Source of the DNA: CAZPZZ01 sp964591245 | Lineage (GTDB): Bacteria; Acidobacteriota; Vicinamibacteria; Vicinamibacterales; UBA8438 | Direction of reading: 5' to 3' | NCBI GenBank assembly: GCA_964591245.1 | Contig: CAZPZZ010000109.1 | Location: forward strand, 1-14,331 | DNA: 14,331 nucleotides | Shown: one piece after another, positions 1 to 6,998 of the stretch | Layout: each line of letters opens with the position of its first letter | Position numbering within the stretch: position 1 is the first letter of the stretch | The notes under the pieces: generated by a model | Databases searched by the model: none | What the model saw: the letters and a program-made list of their open reading frames with translations, nothing else | What the model was told of the DNA's origin: nothing | Made by a program: the position numbers and the translations under genes

Positions 1-407
1 CACCAGAGATGATACTGGGCACGGCGGCAGTCCTGCAGGCACACGCCAGCTGGCAAACGCCACGCGTGGGCGCCTTGCACACGCAACCCGGCGCGCTGTC
101 CCCCCTCGAGCAAACCGTTCCAGTACTCCTCCCCCCGCCCCTCGTCTAGGCCCACGTTCTGTACCAGCATTGTTGGTGCTCCATCGATTCAGAACCCCTG
201 TCACGTTGGGTCTGATCTCGGAGTTTGGATCGTCCTCGCACGCCGATGACACTGGCCGCACGCCACGCACACTCTGATGGCGAGGCGTCGTCCGTTGCGT
301 GCAACACACGAAGGACGAAACGGCGGTGACCGCGATAATGCGCGACATCCCGCCAAAGGACAACTCCCTCGTTTTGCTGGGAGTTTGCAAGGGTAACGGT
401 AATCGTC
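1..407. other. Left-edge region without a convincing gene
   Basis: No recognisable protein or RNA gene is visible here. One plus-strand frame is open from the window edge to a TAG at 147-149 (about 49 codons, rich in Pro, Leu and Ala). It could be the tail of an upstream gene, but its composition is not protein-like and I do not call it. A minus-strand open frame covering 201-1097 is the antisense shadow of the sialidase-like gene. The region must hold the promoter of the gene starting at 408. It contains a short inverted repeat (GTTGC-GT-GCAAC, 294-305), a CGTGCAACACAC word that recurs at 4831, and a hairpin at 362-385. Confidence 0.6.
362..385 (+). promoter_or_regulatory. Perfect 7-bp inverted repeat just upstream of the sialidase-like gene
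   Basis: AACTCCC (362-368) and GGGAGTT (379-385) are perfect complements separated by a 10-base T-rich loop. The repeat ends 22 bases before the ATG at 408. It could be a leader hairpin, an operator, or a terminator of an upstream transcript. An AAGGG (389-393) sits between the hairpin and the start, 14 bases from the ATG, which is too far for a strong ribosome binding site. The structure is seen directly; its function is unknown. Confidence 0.3.
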
Positions 408-1643
408 ATGGCACATCGGAATTTTGCATCTCGCGTGGCTCAAATCGCCATCATCACGACCATCACGTCCGTCGGCAGCGTCAGCATGGTCTCGGGGCAG
501 CGTCCCAGACACGCACGCCAACCTGTTTTCGGGGTTGTCGCATTCGACGCCTACGCGTCGGGGTCGACGGTCGACATTCTCTTCGTGAATAACGACGGCC
601 AGGCAAAAACACTCCACCACCAACGTTCTCTTGACGGTGGCATTTCCTGGGGAGCAACCACCGATAGCGACACCGGACTCACCCCCATCGGCGTTGCAAG
701 CCGGGGCAACGGACCACAGGTCGTCGCCCATGGTGAGCACGTCGCCGTCCATTGGTCGACCGATGGCGTGGATCGCCATGGGTCCGGCCCCATGGCCACG
801 GCGTACTCGAGCGATGGCGGACAGACCTGGACATCGGGTCCGAACCCGGCGGAGGACGGTACCCGACGTGGCCAGAACTTCGCCGACATGGCCGCCGACC
901 CCGATGGGACATTCTATGTGGCCTGGATCGGCAGCCATGATGGACCGGCACGACGCGCCCTCGGCGTCGCACGGTCGGTAGACTTCGGCGCCTCCTGGGA
1001 CTACTCCCAGCTCGCCGATACGTCGTCCTGTGCCTGCTGCTGGAACCGTATCGAGGCCCCCCGCCCAGGTGTCGCACGGGTCCTCTATCGTGACCACGGC
1101 ATTCGCGACATGGCACTCGCCACGACCGCCGATGGTGGACGCACATGGTCACTCGACGGCGTTGTAGGAGAGTTTGGCTGGGCCTTCGATGGCTGTCCTC
1201 ACGTGGGTGGTGGCATTGCTACTGGCGGCAACTCCCAGGCCGAGCAACTCCATGCCCTCGTCTGGACTGGCCATGAATCGAAGCATGGACTGTACTGGGT
1301 GACCTCGGTCGATGACGGAGCACGCTGGAGTACGCCGCGACGGTTCGGCGGCGATTTCGCGCGTCACGCCGACATTGGTGCACGCGACAACACGGTCGTC
1401 GCGGCGTGGGATGAGTCTCGAAGAATCAGGATCTCCACCAGCGACGACGCAGGAGAGACCTGGAGCGAAACCAAAGCCCTGTCGCGAGACGGCTACGTCG
1501 CCTCGCACCCGCTGGTTCTCCGAACAGATGATCAATTCGTGGTGTTCTGGACAGAACGGGACGCCGACGGCCTGGTCACCTGGCAGTCACAGCGTCTCGA
1601 TTCGCCGGGTACAGCCTCCACGACCGACGGGCAAGATCAATAG
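408..1643 (+). CDS. Exported sialidase-like BNR/Asp-box beta-propeller protein with a cysteine cluster
   Basis: This is a 411-residue protein whose N-terminus looks like a Sec signal peptide (hydrophobic stretch about 11-29, possible cleavage near VSG-Q at 28-31). Asp-box repeats (S/T-x-D-x-G-x-x-W) occur at about 74-81, 134-141, 190-197, 240-247, 300-307 and 345-352, which predicts a six-bladed propeller of the sialidase superfamily. All cysteines of the mature part are in one region: C208, C210 and C211 in a CxCC motif, and C263 in GCPH. From memory, a bacterial BNR subgroup shares this CxCC...YRD...RD...GCPH core. The function is not settled: such proteins are routinely named exo-alpha-sialidase, but glycan cleavage cannot be inferred, because the arginine triad and the nucleophilic Tyr of true sialidases cannot be confirmed by eye. 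The ATG at 408 is chosen because it precedes the signal peptide. The gene is probably monocistronic and converges on the barrel gene across a stem-loop. Confidence 0.88.
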   Translation: MAHRNFASRVAQIAIITTITSVGSVSMVSGQRPRHARQPVFGVVAFDAYASGSTVDILFVNNDGQAKTLHHQRSLDGGISWGATTDSDTGLTPIGVASRGNGPQVVAHGEHVAVHWSTDGVDRHGSGPMATAYSSDGGQTWTSGPNPAEDGTRRGQNFADMAADPDGTFYVAWIGSHDGPARRALGVARSVDFGASWDYSQLADTSSCACCWNRIEAPRPGVARVLYRDHGIRDMALATTADGGRTWSLDGVVGEFGWAFDGCPHVGGGIATGGNSQAEQLHALVWTGHESKHGLYWVTSVDDGARWSTPRRFGGDFARHADIGARDNTVVAAWDESRRIRISTSDDAGETWSETKALSRDGYVASHPLVLRTDDQFVVFWTERDADGLVTWQSQRLDSPGTASTTDGQDQ

Positions 1644-1676
1644 GTGACGGGCTTGCCTCTCCCTCCCGGGTCAAGC

Positions 1677-1722
1677 GCGCGTGGAAGCCGGCACCAGAAC
1701 ACCGGCATCGGCTTCCACGCGC
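1677..1722. terminator. Strong stem-loop between convergent genes, probable bidirectional terminator
   Basis: GCGCGTGGAAGCCG (1677-1690) is perfectly complementary to 1709-1722, giving a 14-bp GC-rich stem with an 18-base loop. It lies 33 bases after the sialidase-like stop (1643) and 11 bases beyond the barrel gene's stop (1734). Its position between two convergent stops fits a shared terminator. There is no clear T-run on either side, so this is not a textbook intrinsic terminator. T-poor hairpins of this kind are common in GC-rich genomes. Confidence 0.65.
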
Positions 1723-1733
1723 AGACACGCCAC

Positions 1734-4667
1734 TCAGAAACGCAATAACCGGTTCACCTTGACGACAAATCCACGGTTCCGCAGGTCCGTATAACGGTCT
1801 GGCATCAGGGGATTGGTTTCTCGATCTTCGGTATAGACCACGAAGACCTCACTGCCCGGTGAATACTCCCAGCGCAACCGTAAGTTGTTGCTGAGCGTGT
1901 TGCTCGCCGAATTGAACTGGGTCAACCCACTGAAGAACATTCTCGGGGTAAAGCTATAGTTGACGCGAGACACGACCAGATCCGTCCGGAAGGCCCCCGA
2001 TGGCGTGTCAATCCAGTTGAGAGAAATACTCGGCTCCAGCGAGAACCGGTCGGTCAGTGACAACCGCGTCCGCATGAACCCCACGGAACGGATCGTCCCA
2101 CTGAAGTACTCACCCACCCGGGCCATGAAATTCCCGGTGATGAATCGCCGCGGGCCCGCTTGATACGTCATCTCCAGATCTTGAAAGCCATAGCCTCCGA
2201 CCGGGAGGACCACGCCCGGTCCCGGTGTGAACTCTCGACTGAGAAACTCGTAGTTATCCGCGACGCTGATACCGGCCTGGTCCCCGTTCTCGAATTCAGC
2301 AAGTATGCCGAACTGGGACTGCCGTGTTTGCACGGCCCCAGTATCAGCCGCTTCGATGTAATCAAAACCACCTTCGAAGCGCACTTGCCGGATGGCCTCC
2401 AGAGACCGGGGCCGCGGACTGAATCGCGCGGTCGTGTACGTACGCCGGAAATTGTCCCGCCGCAGGAAACCCATTTCCGGAATGAAGTTGTCCTCGACGA
2501 GGAGGTGGTCTGCCTGAAACCCGTAGCGATCCCCGCCATACTCTAATTTCCCCTGATAACTCGTGTTCTTGTCGGAATGCTCCGGCGTATTCGTTTTGGA
2601 CAAGTACGACACAACACTGAGGTCGTCAAAAAAGGAGAATGTCGCATCGACGCCATACGCCTGGCTTGCACCGTCGCCGAACTGGGACAGCGAGCGATTC
2701 GTGAAAATGCCACCGACACTACCCCGGCGCAAAATGTCTCGCTTGACACGCACCACGCCAAAATTCGTTCCCACGGCGGCGGCAGTCGCCTCCTCGTCCG
2801 TCTGGATATTGAGCAAGCCGACGTCAAACGCCCCAATCTTGCCCGTCACCCGTCCCCCGCCAACAATCGGGACAACCGCGCCATCCTGGAGACCGATCCG
2901 CCGACTGTAGAACAGCGTCGGCGCATTACCCCCCCCTAGAAATCCTGCCCCCCCCGGGCGACGTAACGCCGTGTAAAAGCCACCGACCTGTGCTCCCCGG
3001 GCGAACGCGAAAATCCCGGCTCCCTCGAGAAAGAACTCGCGCTTCTCTGGGAAAAACAAGCTGAACCGGGTCAAGTTAACCTGTTGCTCGTCAACCTCGA
3101 CCTGGGCAAAATCAGTGTTGTACGTGAAGTCGGCCGTCAGATTCTGGGTAATGCCATACTTGACATCAATCCCGGCATTCCCATCAGCAGCGTTTCGGGT
3201 TGGGGGATTCGCGGTGAGATTCGTGCTCACTCCAGCAATCCCATAGGGCTTGATCTCCAGATTCTTACTGGCTCCAGGCAACTCAAGCCCAACAAGGTCA
3301 GCCGCTTCCGACACCCGGAACACGCCGGCCTGCCCGGTGGAAATGGGAATCGGGGTCAAATACGCCGATTCGTTCTTGGTCGCCATCCCTCGCCGGAACT
3401 GCACACCCCAGACTTGCTCTTCGCCTGGCCGATAACGCAGTGACCGGAATGGAATCGCCATTTCGAGCGTCCACCCGCCCTCAAATCGGCCGGAGCGCAC
3501 GTTCCAGACCGGATTCCAATCCAAATTCGGATTGCCCTCGTTTGCGAAGGCAAAATCGGTAAAGCCACCAAGCGGATTGGCAAAGAAGCCCACGCCGTTG
3601 CGCCCATCGTGGAAGGTATCCAGAATCACCCAAAACGTGTCATTCTGAAACAGCTGAAACGAGTCACGTCGCATCTCATTGGCAATCCATGCGCTGGGTG
3701 GTATCGATTCCGACATCTTCGCGCTGACATACAAATTCTGCTCGTCGAAGAGCACCCAGACTTCAGTCTGCTCGGTCGCCGGCGCACCTTCAACCGGGGC
3801 TTGCTGGACAAAATCGGTGATGGCAGGAACCGCCAGATAGACCGACTCGTCGAGCTCGCCATCGAGACGAAGGGCCTCCTCCACGCGAACCGCACGAACC
3901 GTCGCGCGTCCATCAGCATCACGCGTGATGACTGCTGGCGGCACCGGGGCCGGAGGCCCAGCGATGCCCCCCTGGTCGCGGCCCGGGTCTTGCGGCATGG
4001 CGGGCACTCTCACCGGTGCCCCGTCAACGAGGCCGGTCGTCTCGGAACGTGTCTCGACTTCCTCGGGACTTGGAGTGAGTTCCGTTGGCAAGTCAAGAGG
4101 TCGGGGCGCCTCGAACGCCAGGTCTGTCCCGGCTCCCACCCTCATGGCGTCCGTCACAACCGGCGTCAATGCCGCAACCAGTCGGTCCTGTAACGCAAAG
4201 AACTCCCCCATCGCTCCGTCCACGGTGACCGCCCCAACCGCCGCCGCCGTCGAAACGTCGAGTATTCTGGCGGTCAGGCGTAGCTGGTCGGCGTGTCGCT
4301 GGTAAGCTCCGGTGACGACCCACCGGACACCCAGACGTCGCCCCGCGGCCACAGCGCCTTCCTCTTCGGCCGACGCTTCTGGGACGCGAGCCTGGATCCG
4401 CATGGCTCCACGCAGACTCCCTCCCTCCACTCGTGCACCTCCGGCCCCACCATTCAGCCCAGCGGCAACGCTCTCCGCGATTCCCGCCCCCAGCCACTCA
4501 TCCGCCGCGACGCCACTGACATTCTCAAACTGAAGAACGGCTACCCGGTCAGGTGAGAGTTCTGCGCCAGGCTGACCGGCAACCTCGCTCGCCATCACTG
4601 CAAGCAGCGCCAGCGGCACTGGAATTCCCCACCTCATCACAGCCCTACGAAGACGATCGCCAACCAC
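1734..4667 (-). CDS. Outer-membrane DUF5916-type beta-barrel protein with TolB/FlgO-like and CBM9-like N-terminal domains
   Basis: About 977 residues. Residue numbers here count from the TTG at 4670. The signal peptide spans about 1-32 (two Arg pairs, IPVPLALLAVMA core, end at AGQ). Residues about 40-175 resemble the FlgO/TolB-like domain: VAVLQFEN near the start, then WVVTGAYQRHADQLRLTARI. A Pro-rich linker follows (about 176-255). Residues about 256-450 are CBM9-like: the RLDGELDE opening, then VWVLFDEQNLYVS. The rest is a DUF5916 barrel with the hallmark TDFAQVEVDEQQVN and FPEKREFFLEG motifs near 519-550, many alternating aromatic strands, and a C-terminal Phe typical of BAM-inserted barrels. 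The role is inferred as an outer-membrane porin or receptor; the ligand is unknown. Start choice: AAAAGGAG lies 7 bases before the GTG at 4667 but only 4 before the TTG at 4670, so GTG is preferred; an ATG at 4637 would also leave a good signal peptide. Confidence 0.88.
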   Translation of the reverse strand: MVGDRLRRAVMRWGIPVPLALLAVMASEVAGQPGAELSPDRVAVLQFENVSGVAADEWLGAGIAESVAAGLNGGAGGARVEGGSLRGAMRIQARVPEASAEEEGAVAAGRRLGVRWVVTGAYQRHADQLRLTARILDVSTAAAVGAVTVDGAMGEFFALQDRLVAALTPVVTDAMRVGAGTDLAFEAPRPLDLPTELTPSPEEVETRSETTGLVDGAPVRVPAMPQDPGRDQGGIAGPPAPVPPAVITRDADGRATVRAVRVEEALRLDGELDESVYLAVPAITDFVQQAPVEGAPATEQTEVWVLFDEQNLYVSAKMSESIPPSAWIANEMRRDSFQLFQNDTFWVILDTFHDGRNGVGFFANPLGGFTDFAFANEGNPNLDWNPVWNVRSGRFEGGWTLEMAIPFRSLRYRPGEEQVWGVQFRRGMATKNESAYLTPIPISTGQAGVFRVSEAADLVGLELPGASKNLEIKPYGIAGVSTNLTANPPTRNAADGNAGIDVKYGITQNLTADFTYNTDFAQVEVDEQQVNLTRFSLFFPEKREFFLEGAGIFAFARGAQVGGFYTALRRPGGAGFLGGGNAPTLFYSRRIGLQDGAVVPIVGGGRVTGKIGAFDVGLLNIQTDEEATAAAVGTNFGVVRVKRDILRRGSVGGIFTNRSLSQFGDGASQAYGVDATFSFFDDLSVVSYLSKTNTPEHSDKNTSYQGKLEYGGDRYGFQADHLLVEDNFIPEMGFLRRDNFRRTYTTARFSPRPRSLEAIRQVRFEGGFDYIEAADTGAVQTRQSQFGILAEFENGDQAGISVADNYEFLSREFTPGPGVVLPVGGYGFQDLEMTYQAGPRRFITGNFMARVGEYFSGTIRSVGFMRTRLSLTDRFSLEPSISLNWIDTPSGAFRTDLVVSRVNYSFTPRMFFSGLTQFNSASNTLSNNLRLRWEYSPGSEVFVVYTEDRETNPLMPDRYTDLRNRGFVVKVNRLLRF

Positions 4668-4670
4668 CAA

Positions 4671-4981
4671 TGGACTCCTTTTGACAACACCGTCGAACGA
4701 TTACCCCTGGCTCCAACACCGACACACTGCCCACCACCTGAGACGCTACACCCGACCTGAACGTTTACGGTCGTCACAGAATTTCATCACCGTGCAACGC
4801 ACTCAGTCCGGCTCCGTCGGGCTTTACCCTCGTGCAACACACCGAGATCATCCCGTCACCAGCCGTGGTGCCTCATGCCGTGGCCACCATCTCGGTCCGT
4901 CCGGTCGAACCACCGGTCGCCACGTTCAATCGGGCATACTATGGGGAGGACCCGTGCACCTGCACCCGAGGAGAACGAAAC
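4671..4981. promoter_or_regulatory. Divergent control region between the barrel gene and secreted family copy 1
   Basis: This 311-base gap must carry promoters for both flanking genes. Direct observations are: CGTGCAACGCAC at 4791-4802 and CGTGCAACACAC at 4831-4842, 40 bases apart; a GTGCA-CC-TGCAC interrupted palindrome at 4954-4965 next to the ribosome binding site of the gene at 4982; and a weak -10-like TACTAT at 4937-4942 without a good -35. An open frame beginning at 4832 joins the downstream gene in frame, but it lacks a ribosome binding site and would bury the signal peptide, so I treat it as non-coding. Confidence 0.5.
4675..4682 (-). promoter_or_regulatory. Strong Shine-Dalgarno of the barrel gene
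   Basis: Read on the minus strand this is AAAAGGAG, a near-perfect anti-16S match. Spacing is 7 bases to the GTG at 4667 and 4 bases to the TTG at 4670. It therefore favours GTG initiation and argues against the internal ATG at 4637, although an AGGG about 5 bases before that ATG leaves a small doubt. Confidence 0.7.
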
Positions 4982-5941
4982 ATGAACCGCTCGATCGTCC
5001 TGCCACTCGTCGCCGCCCTATTCGGGCTCGGACCGCTCGCGATGCCCTCGGCGGGACAATCCGGTGAAACGGCCCTCACGCCTTGGGGCGACCCCGACCT
5101 ACAGGGAGTCTGGTCGTATGCCACACTCACACCACTGGAACGGGCGCCCGAACTGGACGGCCGGGCGTTTTACACCCCGGAGGAAGAAGCCGCTTACACC
5201 ACGCTCCGGAAAACCGACCGGCCGGACCGACCCGGTGTCGATCCCGGTGGCTACAATGCACTCTGGTGGGATGGTGGTTGGGTGCTCCCCGATCACCGGA
5301 CCTCCCAGATCGTCGATCCACCAACAGGCCGGCTTCCGCTGAATGCTCAGGGCCTTGAACTGACCGCCTCACGCCGTGAGCACCGCCTCATGCACCCGGC
5401 AGACTCCTGGACCGACCGTACCAACTGGGATCGCTGCCTGACATATCACGGTGTCCCACCGGTCGGCACCAATTACAACAACACCTACCAGATCCTGCAA
5501 ACGCCCGATGTCGTGGCTATCCACGTCGAGAATATCCACGATGTCCGCATTATTCCGATCGATGATCAACCACGACTCGATGATGCAATCCGGCAGTGGA
5601 ATGGCGACTCTCGGGCCTACTGGGAAGGTGACACACTTGTCGTCGAAACACAAAATTACAGCGACGACACAGAACTGCGATTCTTGTCAACGCCGAATAC
5701 TCGCGCTATCGAACGCTTCACCCGCGTCGGCCCCGACACGATCGCCTATCAATTCACCGTCGAGGACGAGCATATCTACACGCAACCCTGGACCGTGGAC
5801 CGCCCTATGGCGCGACTTGATGATTACATTATTTACGAATACGCGTGCCACGAGGGCAACTACGCGATGACGAACATTCTTGGCGGTGAGCGTGAACGTG
5901 AGCGTGAGGCGCGAGACACGACAAACGCACCACAGGAATGA
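4982..5941 (+). CDS. Uncharacterised secreted protein, GVW/WEGDTL/YACHEGNY family (copy 1)
   Basis: 319 residues from the ATG at 4982, which follows GAGGAG by 8 bases and opens a clean signal peptide (MNRSIVLPLVAALFGLGPLA, probable cleavage near SAGQ). I recognise the family as common in Acidobacteriota and some Proteobacteria, but know of no characterised member. Landmarks: WGDPDLQGVW about 35-44, VDPPTGR 111-117, a Cys at 152 followed by HGVPP, YNNTYQILQTPD 165-176, IHDVR 185-189, GDSRAYWEGDTLVVET 208-223, IERFT 243-247 and YEYACHEGNY 285-294. The same blocks occur in the same order in the gene at 13316. Cys152 and Cys289 are conserved in both copies and could form a disulfide. The C-terminus ends in a charged ER-repeat tail. 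Location is probably periplasmic. No enzymatic role can be assigned. It is probably transcribed alone from the divergent region. Confidence 0.85.
   Translation: MNRSIVLPLVAALFGLGPLAMPSAGQSGETALTPWGDPDLQGVWSYATLTPLERAPELDGRAFYTPEEEAAYTTLRKTDRPDRPGVDPGGYNALWWDGGWVLPDHRTSQIVDPPTGRLPLNAQGLELTASRREHRLMHPADSWTDRTNWDRCLTYHGVPPVGTNYNNTYQILQTPDVVAIHVENIHDVRIIPIDDQPRLDDAIRQWNGDSRAYWEGDTLVVETQNYSDDTELRFLSTPNTRAIERFTRVGPDTIAYQFTVEDEHIYTQPWTVDRPMARLDDYIIYEYACHEGNYAMTNILGGEREREREARDTTNAPQE
5888..5905 (+). repeat. Short hexanucleotide tandem repeat (GARCGT x3) encoding ERERER
   Basis: GAGCGT, GAACGT and GAGCGT follow each other directly, then a degenerate GAGGCG. They encode the alternating Glu-Arg tail of the secreted protein. 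Because the unit is six bases, slippage would change tail length without shifting the frame. It may be only a low-complexity charged tail. Confidence 0.4.
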
Positions 5942-5983
5942 CACTACGACCGTTAACCAAATGAAGAGACCTCCACTTCATGA

Positions 5984-6020
5984 CCGCACTACGGACCCCT
6001 GCGTGAATTCGTCCGTGCGG
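5984..6020 (+). terminator. Imperfect stem-loop downstream of secreted family copy 1
   Basis: CCGCAC (5984-5989) pairs with GTGCGG (6015-6020), and GGAC (5993-5996) pairs with GTCC (6011-6014). This gives ten base pairs with a three-base bulge and a 14-base loop. It lies 42 bases after the stop at 5941 and before the next gene at 6071, consistent with a terminator or a processing hairpin. There is no T-tract. Confidence 0.35.
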
Positions 6021-6070
6021 GCGTTGACCCACGACACACAAGCCCGTGGCCGGGAACGCCATGAAATCCC

Positions 6071-6694
6071 ATGACGGAGCAATCCAATCGCCACCTGCCC
6101 GGATCTGACGGAGAACGACAGTTACAGGACAGGTACGGCAGTACCAAGCGAGCCCAGCGTTTCTACGAACAACAGGTCCTGGATCACCTCAATGACCAAA
6201 TGCGTCATTTCCTCGCTCGCATGGAAATGATGTTCGTGTCGACGGCTGATTCGCAGGGCAACTGCGATTGCAGCATTCGCTGTGGTCCGCCCGGTTTCGT
6301 CGGTGCGCTGACCGATAGGACACTCCTGTACCCCGAACTCCGTGGGAACGGGGTCATGGCCTCTCTCGGAAATATCTCGGAGAATCCGCACATCGGCCTG
6401 CTTCTCGTTGATTTCTATGAAACGACCATCGGGTTACACATCAACGGTAGAGCCGCCGTGCTCGAAAGTACCGACGTGCAGTCGTTAGCATCGCTCCCCG
6501 AAAACATTCGCCTCACGCATGATTCCGTGGGCGGAAGCACTCCGGAACGATGGGTGCAGGTGGAGGTCGAAGAAGCCTATATTCACTGCGCCAAACATAT
6601 TCCGCACCTGAAACCACTCACAAACAAGATTATCTGGGGCACTGACGACGAACGCCTGAAGGGCGGTGATTTTTTCGGCACGTCTTCGCGGTGA
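6071..6694 (+). CDS. Pyridoxamine 5'-phosphate oxidase (PPOX)-like flavin-binding family protein
   Basis: 207 residues, cytoplasmic, with no signal peptide. An N-terminal helical segment (DRYGSTKRAQRFYEQQ, about 20-35) precedes a PPOX split-barrel core at about 45-130. Family features are FVSTADSQG (55-63), the GPPGF loop (72-76), LYPELRGNGVMASLGNI (86-102), where the Arg and Asn may contact the FMN phosphate, and NPHIGLLLVDF (105-115). The tail EEAYIHCAKHIPH (about 167-179) is typical of a PPOX subgroup that is probably not the vitamin B6 enzyme. The likely role is an FMN- or related-cofactor-dependent oxidoreductase with unknown substrate; pdxH is not supported. The ATG has no strong ribosome binding site. 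Start support comes from the expected N-terminal helix. The gene converges on the flavoprotein gene at 6999. Confidence 0.85.
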   Translation: MTEQSNRHLPGSDGERQLQDRYGSTKRAQRFYEQQVLDHLNDQMRHFLARMEMMFVSTADSQGNCDCSIRCGPPGFVGALTDRTLLYPELRGNGVMASLGNISENPHIGLLLVDFYETTIGLHINGRAAVLESTDVQSLASLPENIRLTHDSVGGSTPERWVQVEVEEAYIHCAKHIPHLKPLTNKIIWGTDDERLKGGDFFGTSSR

Positions 6695-6998
6695 TGAGAC
6701 ACCGTCGTGGAGGACAAGCAACCGTAAGATCCCTCGCCCCCCAACGAGCGTTGGCGCGGAACCGTGGGAAGCCGTGAATTCCTCCACGCCTTCCCCAGTG
6801 AACGTTCGTGCCCGAAGGGTGCCACAGCCTCCTGTTCGAGCAGGACCTGGCCAGCCGGTGCGCCGCCGCAGCCCACACGGTTCACCAGCGCACGGCTGCG
6901 ACGCAGGCGCACAGGGCACGTCCCCGACACCACGGGACCAGACTTCGTCAACCTGCGCCTAGGTCATCCAGAACAGACGGGCCCAATCCAATGACTGG
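6695..6998. other. Convergent intergenic gap without a recognisable gene
   Basis: This 304-base gap separates the PPOX stop from the stop of the minus-strand flavoprotein gene. Open frames on both strands show no family resemblance and overlap each other, so none is called. The only structure noted is the 14-base interrupted palindrome CCAACG-AG-CGTTGG at 6741-6754, 47 bases after the PPOX stop. It may act in termination, but no T-run follows. The gap is long for a convergent junction in this window. Confidence 0.5.

Noticed and set aside
201..1097. Minus-strand open frame of about 298 codons opposite the sialidase-like gene
   Set aside because: It overlaps a well-supported gene with six Asp-boxes and a signal peptide, resembles no family, and long antisense frames are expected in GC-rich coding DNA.
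4832..4981. 50-codon in-frame N-terminal extension of secreted family copy 1
   Set aside because: There is no ribosome binding site at 4832, while GAGGAG precedes the ATG at 4982 by 8 bases and that ATG opens a signal peptide.
5880..6074. Small plus-strand frame overlapping the PPOX start by ATGA
   Set aside because: It lies mostly out of frame over the end of copy 1, has no ribosome binding site or recognisable sequence, and the 4-base overlap is likely chance.
6666..6994. Several overlapping frames on both strands in the gap after the PPOX gene
   Set aside because: None has a ribosome binding site or family-like sequence, and they mutually overlap.
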